From Bradysia coprophila (taxonomy: Eukaryota; Arthropoda; Insecta; Diptera; Sciaridae): 64,000 nucleotides of DNA. How positions within the stretch are numbered: position 1 is the first letter of the stretch; each line of letters begins with the position of its first letter. Shown here piece after piece: positions 34,266 through 44,441 of this stretch. The position numbers and the translations under genes are program-made. The notes under the pieces were generated by a model. It was given only the letters and a program-made list of their open reading frames with translations. It did not search any database and was not told the origin of the DNA. The DNA lies in the NCBI RefSeq assembly GCF_014529535.1, contig NW_023503423.1:3148473-3212472 (forward strand), given 5' to 3'.

Positions 34266-34296
34266 CTTGAAGATGATCTATGGCCAGAGAATGTAT

Positions 34297-34557
34297 TCAT
34301 TGATCCCGTTGATCCTTATTTGAGTACATTAGGAAAAGAAGACTCAACATAATGCTTCCGTAATCATAGTCAACCATAGGTGAGACCGACGACACTAGGT
34401 TCACTTGACTTATTGCAATAATCCAATACATCGCGCAACCCGATCTTATAGGACTTTGATATTCACCATAGACTGTTATGATCAGCGCAGCGAGAAGTCC
34501 GAAGATTAACTGGTAATTATAACTTGCCTTGCGGGACTTGCTATTGTATTTTTCCAT
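34297..34557 (-). other. Unassigned ORF (86 codons) with hydrophobic segments
   Basis: ATG at 34557. The frame has two or three apolar stretches (YQLIFGLLAALIITVY; MYWIIAISQVNLVSSV; SIMLSLLFLM) and ends near a MITE edge. It could be an exon or relic of a membrane protein, or chance. I do not recognise it. Confidence 0.2.
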
Positions 34558-34810
34558 ACATTATTTTGACACATCCTGCGAGGCAAGTGAAGATAAGTGT
34601 CTGAACTATATATCCTTCTATCTCAACATTTCTTTACCTTTGTATGTAGTGTCTGTTTATATCCAGGGGCGTTTTATTACAATCGTCCAACTCTTCTCCT
34701 GGCACGCCTAACGCCTGACGTATTTACGTTAGTTGTTCACGAAGACAGTGCAACCAAATTTTCTAGTGGTGTCTCTACGAACTTAAAAGTGAATTTTCAG
34801 TGAAAATACT

Positions 34811-34988
34811 TAATGCTCAAAACAAACGAGGCATTGAAAACGTGTTTTGGTCCTATTTTTCATGACGAAATTTTCGAAACTGTCAAATGAAGTTAGAACT
34901 TTTTCTATTCAAAATCGCGATTGCTGCATCTGTCAATGAAAACTAGGACCAAAACACGTTTTCAATGCCTCGTTTGTTTTGAGCATAA
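34811..34988. mobile_element. Harbinger-like MITE (172 bp), second copy, TAA TSD
   Basis: The element 34814-34985 starts TGCTCAAAACAAACGAGGC and ends GCCTCGTTTGTTTTGAGCA, with TAA on each side. Same length and internal layout as 2821-2992. Confidence 0.85.
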
Positions 34989-35080
34989 AGTTCATATGAA
35001 CTGAACCGTTCGAATTTAGGTACCAACTGCCTTCGCATTTGTCTTGACCTGATCTTTAGAAAGAACCTAGAAATGGAAAG

Positions 35081-35272
35081 ACTGTAAACTTGGAGAGGTG
35101 ACACAGATCGCCATTTCATTAGATACGCGGGAACACACCACTTCTGATGATTCTACATATAAAAAAAATCACCACATCAACACGGCGACCACGGCGACGA
35201 GAATCATCAGAGTAGGTGAATCTTTGTATGAAATCTTTTGTATCTGCGTGACCTCCCCAAAGTTTACAGCAT
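35081..35272. mobile_element. Degraded copy of the CAAGGCTGTA hAT-like MITE
   Basis: From AGACTGTAAACTTGGAGAGG to CCTCCCCAAAGTTTACAGC, with the shared interior ATTAGATACGCGGGAACACACC and GTAGGTGAATCTTTGTATGAAA. Terminal bases are eroded and no TSD is visible. Confidence 0.7.
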
Positions 35273-35318
35273 ATATGAATGAGAGGTATATACGACATGT
35301 AGAAGAAAAACATAGGCC

Positions 35319-35522
35319 AAAAAAACCAAGGCTGTATACTTTGGGGAGGTCACGCAGATCGCCATTTTATTAGATACACGGGAACACACCTTTTCCATAC
35401 AAACCAAAATTCACCAAAATTGAATTTGTATGGCGTTGTGAATTTTCTGTATGAAACGTGGTGTGTAACCCGCGTATCTGCATCTGCGTGACCTCCCCAA
35501 AGTATACAGCCTTGAAAAAAAC
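35319..35522. mobile_element. CAAGGCTGTA hAT-like MITE (188 bp) with 8-bp TSD
   Basis: The element 35327-35514 has ends CAAGGCTGTATACTTTGGGG and CCCCAAAGTATACAGCCTTG. AAAAAAAC flanks it at 35319-35326 and 35515-35522, although this A-rich duplication alone would be weak evidence. Confidence 0.8.
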
Positions 35523-35645
35523 CTCAGTTGGTCACACTGATTTTCAGCTGGTGTTCCTTGTTAAATTTCATAGTTAAATGAAGCTACGCTAGATGACGCT
35601 AGATTTTCCTCATATAACACTCTTTCATATATGGCTTACAGCCTT

Positions 35646-35682
35646 GAGAAATGCAAGGTTCTCTTAGAACCTTGGAGAAATG
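35646..35682. mobile_element. 21-bp micro-element with perfect 8-bp TSD
   Basis: 35654-35674 starts CAAGGTTCT and ends AGAACCTTG with CTT between. It is flanked by GAGAAATG at 35646-35653 and 35675-35682. The termini equal those of the full MITE at 666-868. It lies 157 bp upstream of the WRAP53 start codon. Confidence 0.6.
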
Positions 35683-35838
35683 GACCAGCCAATTGAAAGG
35701 TTTTTTTTTTGCTGGGACAATTGTATTTTCGCAGCCCTGCGCGTCTCTATCATCGTTTGACATTAGATGACATCTCGCACGCGATTTTCACTTTGTTTGT
35801 AAACACAAAAGTTTCATGAAACTAAATTTGTTAACAAG

Positions 35839-37783
35839 ATGAAATATGGTTTAAAGGAAACGCAGGAAAGTCCACCTGACGACGATAAAAACGTTTTGAG
35901 TGGAAGTTCTACACCAGAAGGAAAGGTTGAATCTGTCGTCGTTGAAGTAAAAACAACAGAAAAAGAGTCTGAAACACCCGATGTAAATATTGCTAAAACT
36001 GCAGAAAAGGCGTCTGAGCCTTCCGATGTAAATACACTAAGTGAAGCAGATAGTTGCAATGAATCTAGTGCAGTTACCGAGCCTGAAAATAATGGTTCTC
36101 AATTACCCATCAACGAACCAATCAACACCGAACCCATTACAGTCACGGCGCCTGAGAAACCTGAAATTTGTGACAACTTCATTGTGCCAACATTGACGCC
36201 AATTTACAAAGAATCACCGGAGAATTACGTTCAACAAACAAATGTTGTGGAACAACACCAAGTCCAATGCGAAACATCGGCTATGGTATGTGACGCAGCA
36301 ACACCAGACGAATCAGTTATGGAAGTTGTTACCAACGGCGAAGAGACAAACCATCATATGGAAGTCGTTGCATCTGTAGATGACGAAAGTTCAGAGGTAG
36401 AAATGGTCTCTCATCCTCCGACACCGAACGATGTTGATATGTTCGCTATGGTCGAGGCGCAACAAGACAATTTTGTCAAGCCGAATGTGAATTACAATTT
36501 GAAGAACGCGCCAATAGTTGAGCTATCGAGATGTTCATGGGGAACGAATACGCAGAAGTTCTTGCGCGGATGCATTTTCTCACCAGATGGAACATGCATT
36601 TTAACCACGGTTAACAAGGACGGTATGCACATATTCGAACTACCACTGTCGTTGTACGAAAACGAAAGTGTTTCCACTGATCGTCCCGTTGATATTTTAA
36701 CCAATGTTGTCCATGTAATGAACTGTCATTAGCTTATCGTGTACAATAACATTCAATGAACACTGGTTTGTTTTAGGTGCCCGAAGGAGGATCTGTGTAC
36801 GACTACTGTTGGTATCCGTTTATGAATAGCTCACTGCCCGATACATGTTGTTTTCTATCGTCACGACAACACGAACCGCTCCAACTGTGGGACGCATTTG
36901 ACGGCAAATTACGATGTACATACCGTGGATACGACGCAGTCGATGAAGTTGAATCGGCGCTGAGTGTCTGCTTTTCGATAGATGGATCGCAGGTGATCGG
37001 TGGCTACAAGAAAACGTTGAAAATATTCCGAACCGACGTTCCCGGACGAGACTACACCAGCTTTCCGCTAAAGTCGCCAGCCTCATGTATCGCAGTAAAT
37101 GCTACCGACGGCAATATGATTGCAATCGGATCGTGGAATAGTTTTGTCACTTTGCACGATGTCAGAAGTGCTAAGCTAACGATGACCGACAAATTAGTGA
37201 AACACACCGGCGGTGTTACTTTGATGAAGTTCTCGTCGGACGGTAACCGGTAAGCTTGTAGCATACTTTTGTCTCTCTCTGCGGTCAGTCACATTAACAT
37301 TATTCATCCTAGTTTGATCACCGGTGCAAGGAAAGATAACAAATTGATCGGATGGGATCTAAGAAATGTAACCGTGCCGCTGTTTAACTTGAGCCGAACT
37401 GTGGCCACCAATCAACGAATTTATTTTGATATTAGCTCGTCGGATCAATGGCTGGTAAGCGGTGATACGGATGGCATTTTACATGTGTTCGACGTTGAAT
37501 ATGGCACCAAAAATGGGAAATTTCCTGATTACCAGGTATGGCTCGTTGTAACAGAAGCGAAAGTGCAGCAGTTGATGCAACTTACTGTTTTGATTTTTTT
37601 TAGTATAAACTACACCATGACAGCTGCAACGGAGTCAGTTTGCATCCTACGCGTCCCATCTTTGCTACAAGTAGCGGTCAACATCATTTCATTGACACTG
37701 AAGAGGGCGTTGCTTTGCGATCAGCCGAGACGCAAGAGAATTCGTTAATCTTTTGGTGGTGCGGTAGCTCGGATTGTGAATAA
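35839..37783 (+). CDS. WRAP53: WRAP53/TCAB1 (WDR79) WD40 protein, complete, 4 exons
   Basis: This scaffold binds the CAB box of scaRNAs and, in animals with telomerase, telomerase RNA, and directs them to Cajal bodies. Exons 35839-36714, 36777-37249, 37313-37535 and 37604-37783 give 1752 nt and 583 aa, with introns of 62, 63 and 68 nt in register. Residues 1-225 are acidic and Ser/Thr/Glu-rich (likely disordered). The WD40 propeller follows: FLRGCIFSPDGTCILTTVN, VYDYCWYPFMNSSLPDTCCF, PLQLWDAFDGKLRCTYRGYD, FSIDGSQVIGGY, GVTLMKFSSDGNR, LITGARKDNKLIGWDLR, ATNQRIYFDIS, NGVSLHPTRPIFATSSGQ, LIFWWCG. These blocks match vertebrate WRAP53 in order. AATAAA lies 64 nt after the stop (37847-37852). In Diptera, which lack telomerase, the scaRNA role is the expected one. 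Confidence 0.93.
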
Positions 37784-37846
37784 TGGCCATCAGGAAGTGT
37801 TTCAATTTAAGTTGGTCGCGTTTCATTATTGTCGGCAAAAAGTCTG

Positions 37847-37852
37847 AATAAA
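37847..37852 (+). terminator. Polyadenylation signal AATAAA of WRAP53
   Basis: Canonical hexamer 64 nt downstream of the TAA at 37781-37783. Confidence 0.5.
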
Positions 37853-37864
37853 AGTGGTTAATTT

Positions 37865-38004
37865 GAGTACAAGACAAGGAATATGTCATCAATCTGGGTC
37901 TCTGGGTCGACACATCGAAATTGGGAATTTTCGACGATCTGAAACAAACGCCAGTCGTTGTTGTTAGAAGAATTGTTCGAAGCATTGAAATTGATAAAAA
38001 TAAA
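37865..38004 (+). other. Unassigned coding-like segment (~46 codons)
   Basis: Between in-frame stops, the frame reads QDKEYVINLGLWVDTSKLG, then IFDDLKQTPVVVVRRIVRSI, and ends at TGA 38002-38004. Amino-acid use is protein-like, but I recognise no family and see no start codon or clear splice acceptor. It may be an exon relic downstream of WRAP53. Confidence 0.25.
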
Positions 38005-39576
38005 TGAATTAACCGATGTGGCGCCAGAAGTAAGTCCGAAAACATATTCAGTTGTTAGGCATTAAGAGCAACAGGAAAGCAGATGTAAAACACTTTCATC
38101 CATGCACACTTCGGTATCTAGTTCTCAGGTAAGGAATTTACGATTTCCCTAAGACCTACGTTGTCATCAGAAGATGATTTGTGATCTGAGTCTCGGCGAT
38201 CCGCTATTTCCATAGCACTGCTTCTAACATTAAGAGTGATATCGCCAAAACTTCAGGTGATTTTTGTAACTTTGGGAACAAGCGGTCTCCGATTTTAATG
38301 AGTGATAGCTCATTCGATTCGTCGTTTAATTCTAGCGAACACGTATCTGCCATTTTTTTTGAAAAAAATTTACTTTCTGTGAAAAGTGTTCAAAAGTGAG
38401 GACATGTCAGAGGGTACCGAAAACAGTTTTTCGACAATAACTCAAGAAAAAATTATTTTAAATTATTGTAATGTTGTACGAATGTCGGCCTTGGAAAGAC
38501 CTACAGGTAGAGTATACGCACGGCTTGGTGCGAGTAGATCCGCGAGAGTTATTACTAAAAATATAGTGAATGTTCGGAGAGTCCGCCTTCTCTGCAGCTT
38601 CGATGTTCCGCGGAACTGAGTATGGGGTGTTGTAGCTGGCCTCACCCACTATCGTCCCTTGACTTGACTTGACTTGACTAACCAAACGTGCTCCTGTGAA
38701 CGCTCCCATGAGAACATTGTACGTGAGGACTTTGGCAAGGTGTTTATTCTTGCCCTAATCCCCCCTTTTCGTTCTCATTGATAACATTCAAGATACACTA
38801 TACCTGTCACACCGACTTCCCACCGCCAGACGAGGAGTGTATTCTGAATGTCATCAGTGTAGGGTACACCATTTGGCGTAGTGTTTTTTCTTATCATGTC
38901 CGGAGCGATAGCGGAGGACTTGACGCAGTCTAACTTCCAAAAAAAGAACGAAGAATTTTTTTTGAGACGCGGCAACTATATATAGGCGAGAATTTAAGTT
39001 TCTTTCCTTTGGCCTGTATCACCACAAATCCTATTCTATCTTATTCGCGCTTCAAATACGAGCAAAACGAGCTATCACTCGACTATGTAACTTTAAAATT
39101 GCCGGAGATACATCGTTTTGAAGTTGGTCATTTTGATAGAAAATGCACCAAATTAACGTTTTCCAAACAATCAAAATCTTTCAACTTACTCTGTATGTTT
39201 CTATCTGTCTATCTGTCTATCTATCGACGGTCGATCTCGGAAACTAGTCAGCCAATCTCCATGAAATTTTGCAGGAACCTCAGGGTGGCCATAAAAATGA
39301 AAATGTGATACGCCATTACCCCAGGGAAAACCAGAATTTTGTTTTATTGGCCTCGAAGTGGTTTCTGAGTGAGGTTTTCGAGGGTCGGGAACGCGCGTTT
39401 TCGGCTGTAGCTTAGCTGTATTGAAACCTATCAAATGAAAGGTATTCGTAACACGATTCGAACAAAAAAATAATTTAAAAAATCGGGGCAGGTTCGTTTG
39501 AGCTAGAGTGATTAGAGTGACCAAATTTTGAGCTACTCGAGCGTAGGATGAAAGGACTAATATTTTTTTGGGTTCT

Positions 39577-40110
39577 GAGAGATAGAGAATTACTTTCTTC
39601 GGCAAAGTCTCAGAGTTTTACGAGTAGAACAGAGGGGCATATGTGAAAAATGTCGAAAGTTGGAAATGGGTGGGTCAATTATGTTTTTAGAGGTATTTCT
39701 TGAATGGTGACAGATAGAGAGTTACTTTCTTCGGCAAAGTCTCAGAGTTTTACGAGTAGAACAGAGGGGCATATGTGAAAAATGTCGAAAGTTGGAAATG
39801 GGTGGGTCAATTATGTTTTTAGAGGTATTTCTTGAATGGTGACAGATAGAGAGTTACTTTCTTCGGCAAAGTCTCAGAGTTTTACGAGTAGAACAGAGGG
39901 GCATATGTGAAAAATGTCGAAAGTTGGAAATGGGTGGGTCAATTATGTTTTTAGAGGTATTTCTTGAATGGTGACAGATAGAGAGTTACTTTCTTCGGCA
40001 AAGTCTCAGAGTTTTACGAGTAGAACAGAGGGGCATATGTGAAAAATGTCGAAAATTGGAAATGGGTGGGTCAATTGGGGTTTTGGAGATATTTCTTGAA
40101 TGGTGGCAGA
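39577..40110 (+). repeat. Tandem array, 132-bp period, ~4 copies
   Basis: The landmark GACAGATAGAGAGTTAC recurs at 39709, 39841 and 39973, so the period is exactly 132 bp. A first variant unit starts at 39577 and a truncated fifth near 40105. Units share TTCGGCAAAGTCTCAGAG and GGGGCATATGTGAAAAATG and are almost identical, indicating recent amplification. Confidence 0.9.
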
Positions 40111-40119
40111 TAGAGAATT

Positions 40120-40385
40120 ACTTTCGTCAAATTTTCGAATTTCATCAAATTATCAAATTTCGTCAAATTTTCAAATTTCGTCAAATTTTCAAATTTCGTC
40201 AAATTTTCAAATTTCGTCAAATTTTCAAATTTCGTCAAATTTTCGAATTTTGTCAAATTTTCGAATTTCGTCAAATTTCGTCAAATTTTCGAATTTCGTC
40301 AAATTTCGTCAAATTTTCGAATTTCGTCAAATTTTGTCAAATTTTCGAATTTTGTCAAATTTTCGATTTTCGTAAAATTTTTGAA
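40120..40385 (+). repeat. Short tandem array (TTTCGTCAAATTTTCRAA, ~17-18 bp)
   Basis: About fifteen head-to-tail, slightly variable copies. The equivalent array in the other repeat B copy (8220-8335) is less than half as long. Its frames (FEFRQIF.. and SSNFRIS..) are products of the repeat, not genes. Confidence 0.9.
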
Positions 40386-40732
40386 TTAAAACTGTAAACT
40401 GTTAAAAAAAGCAGTGTTGACTACACTTCTAAAACAACTGATATCCCAACAAAAATCTCTTCGAGAAAAGTGTGACGCAGTCTTTGAAACACAATTTCTA
40501 AAATGAATGATATCGCTAGAGTTGACGCTTTCAGCTTCGTTACGCAAAAATTAAATTTTACACCCAATTTTAGTTCAAACAAGCTGGCTTAGTTTTTCTC
40601 ATCATCTGACAAATAATTTTTACCAAAAAAAATTTGACTGGAAACAACCAAAATTTTACCAAAAAAATATGCGTCGCATGCGGCAGATAAATTTTCTTGC
40701 TGATCTGTTCCTGAACATTTGCCACTTTGCGA

Positions 40733-41345
40733 TGCAAAAAAAGTTGGTGCCAAAATGCAGATTTTTTCCTTCTTTCGCCCAACTGCTGAAACAGCGTCTG
40801 GAACGCTTCGCTATGTCGCGAACATAGATCGTTACAACATATCCAGTGTTAGTAATTCGAGTGAAAAATTATTAAAATTTTCTAAGCGGATTTTAGTCAA
40901 ATAAAGTGTTAGCGTATAGCGCATGATCTTAGGACTCCGGAACAGTAATTAGTTTTTCAACCGGACCAATATTTGCTACGGGATGGAAGTTTTGAAAAAC
41001 GATATGATCAACTGAGAGCAAATGGTTTTCCGAACTCCCATCCCGTAGCAAATATTGTTCCACATAAAAAACTAATTATTGTTCCGGAGTCCTGAGATCA
41101 TGCCCTACACGCTAACACTTTATTTGAGTAAAATCCGCCGAGAAAAATTTAATAATTTTTCACTCGAATTACTAACACTGGATCTGTTTTAACGACATAT
41201 ATTCGCGACATAGCGAAGCGTATAAGGTTGTTGAATAGTAGATGATATGAAATTACTCCCGTAGAAGCGTTCCAGACGCTGTTCCAGCAGTTGGGCCCCC
41301 AGAAAGAAGGAAAAAATCTGCATTTTGGCACCAACTTTTTTTTAC
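40733..41345. repeat. ~610-bp palindrome (fold-back)
   Basis: The left arm (AAAAAGTTGGTGCCAAAATG, GCGTCTGGAACGCTTC, AAAGTGTTAGCGTATAG, GACTCCGGAACA, ATTTGCTACGGGATGG) reappears inverted up to 41345, with its centre near 41010. It lies within element A. Confidence 0.75.
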
Positions 41346-41884
41346 AAGACTTCGGTAGGCTTGCAGCACAAAAGTACTGGTTTCATTTATATGTGGGACG
41401 ATAGTGGGTGAGGCCAGCTACAACACCCCATACTCAGTTCCGCGGAACATAGAAGCTGCAGAGATGGCGGACTCTCCGAACGTTCACTATATTATTAGTA
41501 ATAACTCTCGCGGATATACTCGCACCAAGCTGTGCGTATACTCTACCTGTAGGTCTTTCCAAGGCCGACATTCGTACATCATTACAATAATTTAAAATAA
41601 TTGTTTCTTGAGTTATTGCCAAAAAACTGTTTTCGTTACCCTCTGACATGTCCTCACTTTTGAACCCTTTTCACAGAAAGTAAATTTTTTTTCAAAAAAA
41701 TGGCAGATACGTGTTCGCTAGAAATAAACGACGAATCGAATGAGCTATCACTCATTAAAATCGGAGACCGCTTGTTCCCCAATCACCTGAAGTCTTGGCG
41801 ATATCACTCTTAACACTGAATTAACAAGCGTCAAATTTGTAGATTTTAGTGATACACCTTAAGATTGTAATTGCATCATATCAC

Positions 41885-41974
41885 TGTTCCTAGCATCAAC
41901 ATATAGAAAATATTTGGAGGCTGATGGTCTCAGAATATGCTTTGAGAGTGTTAATGCTAGGAGCAGTGCTATGT
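41885..41974. repeat. Short hairpin MITE related to 3760-4386
   Basis: CACTGTTCCTAGCATCAACA at the left and TTAATGCTAGGAGCAGTG at the right are inverted, with the ATAGAAAATATTTGGAGGCT interior shared with 4035-4070. Confidence 0.6.
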
Positions 41975-42957
41975 TTTTAGCTGTAATTAATAGGAGATTT
42001 TTTGATCTGGAGAGGATTTTTACAAATTACTCATTGCATTTTTGTCAACGATTTATTTAGCTCAATCAATAGATTGCAATCAAACACTAGTTCGACATGA
42101 ACGTTCACAGATCTGGTATCCTGACCCTGTCTAAATCTGGTTGCATTAGGTCAAGTTTCATAACAGTTTCACCTGAGTACTTCAATGCGCCAATTCTGGT
42201 GAAGCAGAAAATTGATCATATCATGTGTAAATCTGACCTCTTCCTAAAGCTCGGAGAGAGGAGGGAAAAATTTTAAACTTTTAGAATATTCACTGATCGT
42301 ATAGAGCTCGATGCTCTAAGTATGAAACACCACCAAAGGTGATGGGATCAGTGCAGCTGACAGTGGGCGAGATCACACTGGCGAATGGCGTGAGTTAAAA
42401 AACACAAGTCCTTTCGTCCCCATAAGTGATGGGCCATCATCATCTATTGTTCTACACATCCTTGATCATTTTTTGTCGACTAAAGAATCCGGGGGTGATT
42501 GGGACTAACTAAATAGTGACTTATGCTCATAGCACTCAACCCTATCGAACCAACTCTATGCCTCCACTACTGCAAAATTAGCTCAAATACTTTCCTTGAA
42601 CCTCATCGTTGAATCGTCTGCCGTTATTTTATTCCAGTGGTAGACGATTCTAAGTTCAATTTCAAATTCAATGCACATGGAAACATTACCTCAAAATCGG
42701 TTTTCTGGCATCATACTTAGTTAGTACGTATCCACTCACTTAATCAGATTGACACTGAAAGGTCATAATTTCGAAGAAAAAAAAAGTCTCAACGAAAAAT
42801 AATGTTTGTGGCGGTCCGGCATACACTTCTTTCAGTCAAAATTGAAGCATCTTAGCAACAACATCGTGTATAACGTTGAAGTCATTCGTTATCTCGCATT
42901 TTGAAAATATTTTCGGTTCAAAAGGTCTACATTTCGTGAAAATTTCCTTTAAAAATT

Positions 42958-43848
42958 ATGTTTGTGATTCGGCGTATTGACCGTCATAGTTTATGTCGGA
43001 GTGTTAAACTTGTGAAGAATATGAGCTCTACTGCGAACAAGAGAATCGGCATTATTGGCTGTCCTTTCAGTAATTTAATTTTGATTTTTTCTGCTAAAAA
43101 TGGTAAATATTTGTTTCACTTTGAAAAGGTAAGGGTCAGCAGCTTAGAGGGCCTGAGTTAGCACCAATGGGTAAACAAAAAATCTCTTCCTAAATACAAA
43201 CAGGCCTTGTAGTTGATTGTTCAAATTTTAATTTAGCCATAAGACAAGCTGGTCTAGTCTACGAAATGCACAGCAACAATGGTAATTTGAAGTCCTATTG
43301 TCCTTTGAAAGATGTTTTTGCAAGAAATTTTGTTTCGCAGAGGCTCTCGATGTTCAAGATTATGGTGACGTTCAAATTGCCCACAGAAAATACTCACCAG
43401 AATATCCAAAAAATATGCGAAACTATGGTCAAATAGTAGGAACTGTAGCGAATCTAGCTAGGTACTGACTACACTTCTAGTCCTTCAACTTCTTCATGTA
43501 AATTTAACGTTTCAGTAAAGTCGAAGAAGTGTTAAAGGATGATAGAATCGCTGTTACAATTGGAGGCGATCATTCGGTGGGAATAGGTGAATTGAGACTA
43601 GAATCACTTTCAAAAATGGAAAAATTATTTAACTTCTCTTCCGTTTGATTGCCGATGACAGGATCAATCGGAGCACATTTGAAGCACAACAAAGACATTG
43701 CTGTTATATGGGTTGATGCACACGCCGATATAAATACCAATTTGACGTCGTTAAGTGGGAATATTCACGGGATGACCGTAGCATTATTAGCAAAAGAGCT
43801 CGAATCTTATTGGCCTAAATTGCCCGGTATGGAATGGCTGGAAAATAA
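42958..43848 (+). CDS. Arginase, 5' part only (6 exons; C-terminal half not found)
   Basis: Arginase hydrolyses arginine to ornithine and urea with a Mn2+ pair. Exons 42958-43069, 43129-43170, 43237-43281, 43341-43461, 43516-43586 and 43662-43848 join in phase and encode about 192 residues. The Arg-rich start [20 protein letters not shown] resembles a mitochondrial presequence; an internal Met at 43021 could start a cytosolic form. The protein shows [38 protein letters not shown] (first Mn ligand His), [11 protein letters not shown] (Asp/His ligands) and [12 protein letters not shown]. The last exon ends at a good donor (AA|GTGAGT), but no exon encoding the second ligand motif (FDxDxxDP) or the C-terminus was found in the remaining 20 kb. 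The gene may be truncated or have a very long intron. Confidence 0.82.
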
Positions 43849-44441
43849 GTGAGTGTTGAAACCTAACAGTTTATCTTTATCGCATGTTTAAAACCGTTCC
43901 GTTTTTTGTATATCATGCACGATCTGTATGTATATACTTCTGACCATTTTCTTAACAAAAACAAGCATATGACCACTGACCAGTATTATGTTCGGGTCTG
44001 TTACTTCCATCGATCAAAGTATTCTTAATCGGTTGATTAAAAATCTTGTACTTCAATTCTTTGAACATGCATTTCACTGTATAAAAAACCATGTTACCCA
44101 GAGCTTGTCATTATTTTTGTCACCGTTATCGATAACAGATGAAAAGCCGCGCATGTGACAGGTCAAGGTGTTTAAGATAGATATTCGAAGCGAACATTCA
44201 CCAAATAAATTAAACAAAAATTGTCAACATAAAGTTGCGAAACGACAAAGCATATTGTCCCAGTTCTTAAAATAATGTCACTGCTTTCCATCAACTCGGT
44301 CAGTTCTTTCGTTGTTGACGTAGTTGATCTATGAAGCACAGGGCATATTTTGAGAATTTTGTATCCGAAAAATTCAGAAAAAAAAAGATTTTTTTTTTCT
44401 CAATTTTGTCAAAATTCTCAGAAATTTTCAGAGCTTAACTT

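Larger units (their letters stand above)
32767..34278. mobile_element. TA-flanked MITE, copy 2, interrupted by a palindrome and a retrotransposon
   Basis: TAGATCATCTTCATATCAAGG begins at 32767-32769, and AATCTTGAAGATGATCTA ends near 34278, matching the ends of 23731-23878. The shared interior (AATGCCATCCACGATAAAAA, GAACGAAACTTAAGTGAGGG) runs to about 33070. The intact 3' end resumes at about 34265, after a retrotransposon insert. An extra 80-bp palindrome sits at 32852-32931. Confidence 0.75.
38895..40675 (+). repeat. Dispersed repeat B, copy 2, with internal tandem expansions
   Basis: Reverse-complement counterpart of 7942-9129, from TATCATGTCCGGAGCG to CCAAAATTTTACCAAAAAAA. It is about 600 bp longer because of the tandem arrays at 39577-40110 and 40120-40385. 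A (CTATCTGT)n microsatellite is at 39203-39230. Confidence 0.8.
38230..41813. mobile_element. 3.6-kb TTAA-flanked element A with ~430-bp TIRs
   Basis: The left arm 38234 to about 38660 is mirrored by the right arm about 41397-41809, from GAGTGATATCGCC to GGCGATATCACTC, with TTAA at 38230-38233 and 41810-41813. Arm landmarks include CATGTCAGAGGGTACCGAAA, AGACCTACAGGTAGAGTATA and TTCCGCGGAACTGAGTATGG. The centre holds repeat B (38895-40675) and a palindrome (40733-41345). No transposase is present. TTAA duplication is a piggyBac trait, but the termini lack the CCC start, so the superfamily is open. Confidence 0.75.

Noticed and set aside
39009..39605. Frames shared between 8585-9012 and 39009-39605
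   Set aside because: Conserved only because both are copies of repeat B; short, no domain, present with shifted ends.
40056..40397. Repetitive frames (FRQIFEF / SSNFRIS / KFENLT) that look like a repeat protein
   Set aside because: Translation of the 17-18-bp tandem DNA array in several frames and both strands. The period is not selected as protein.
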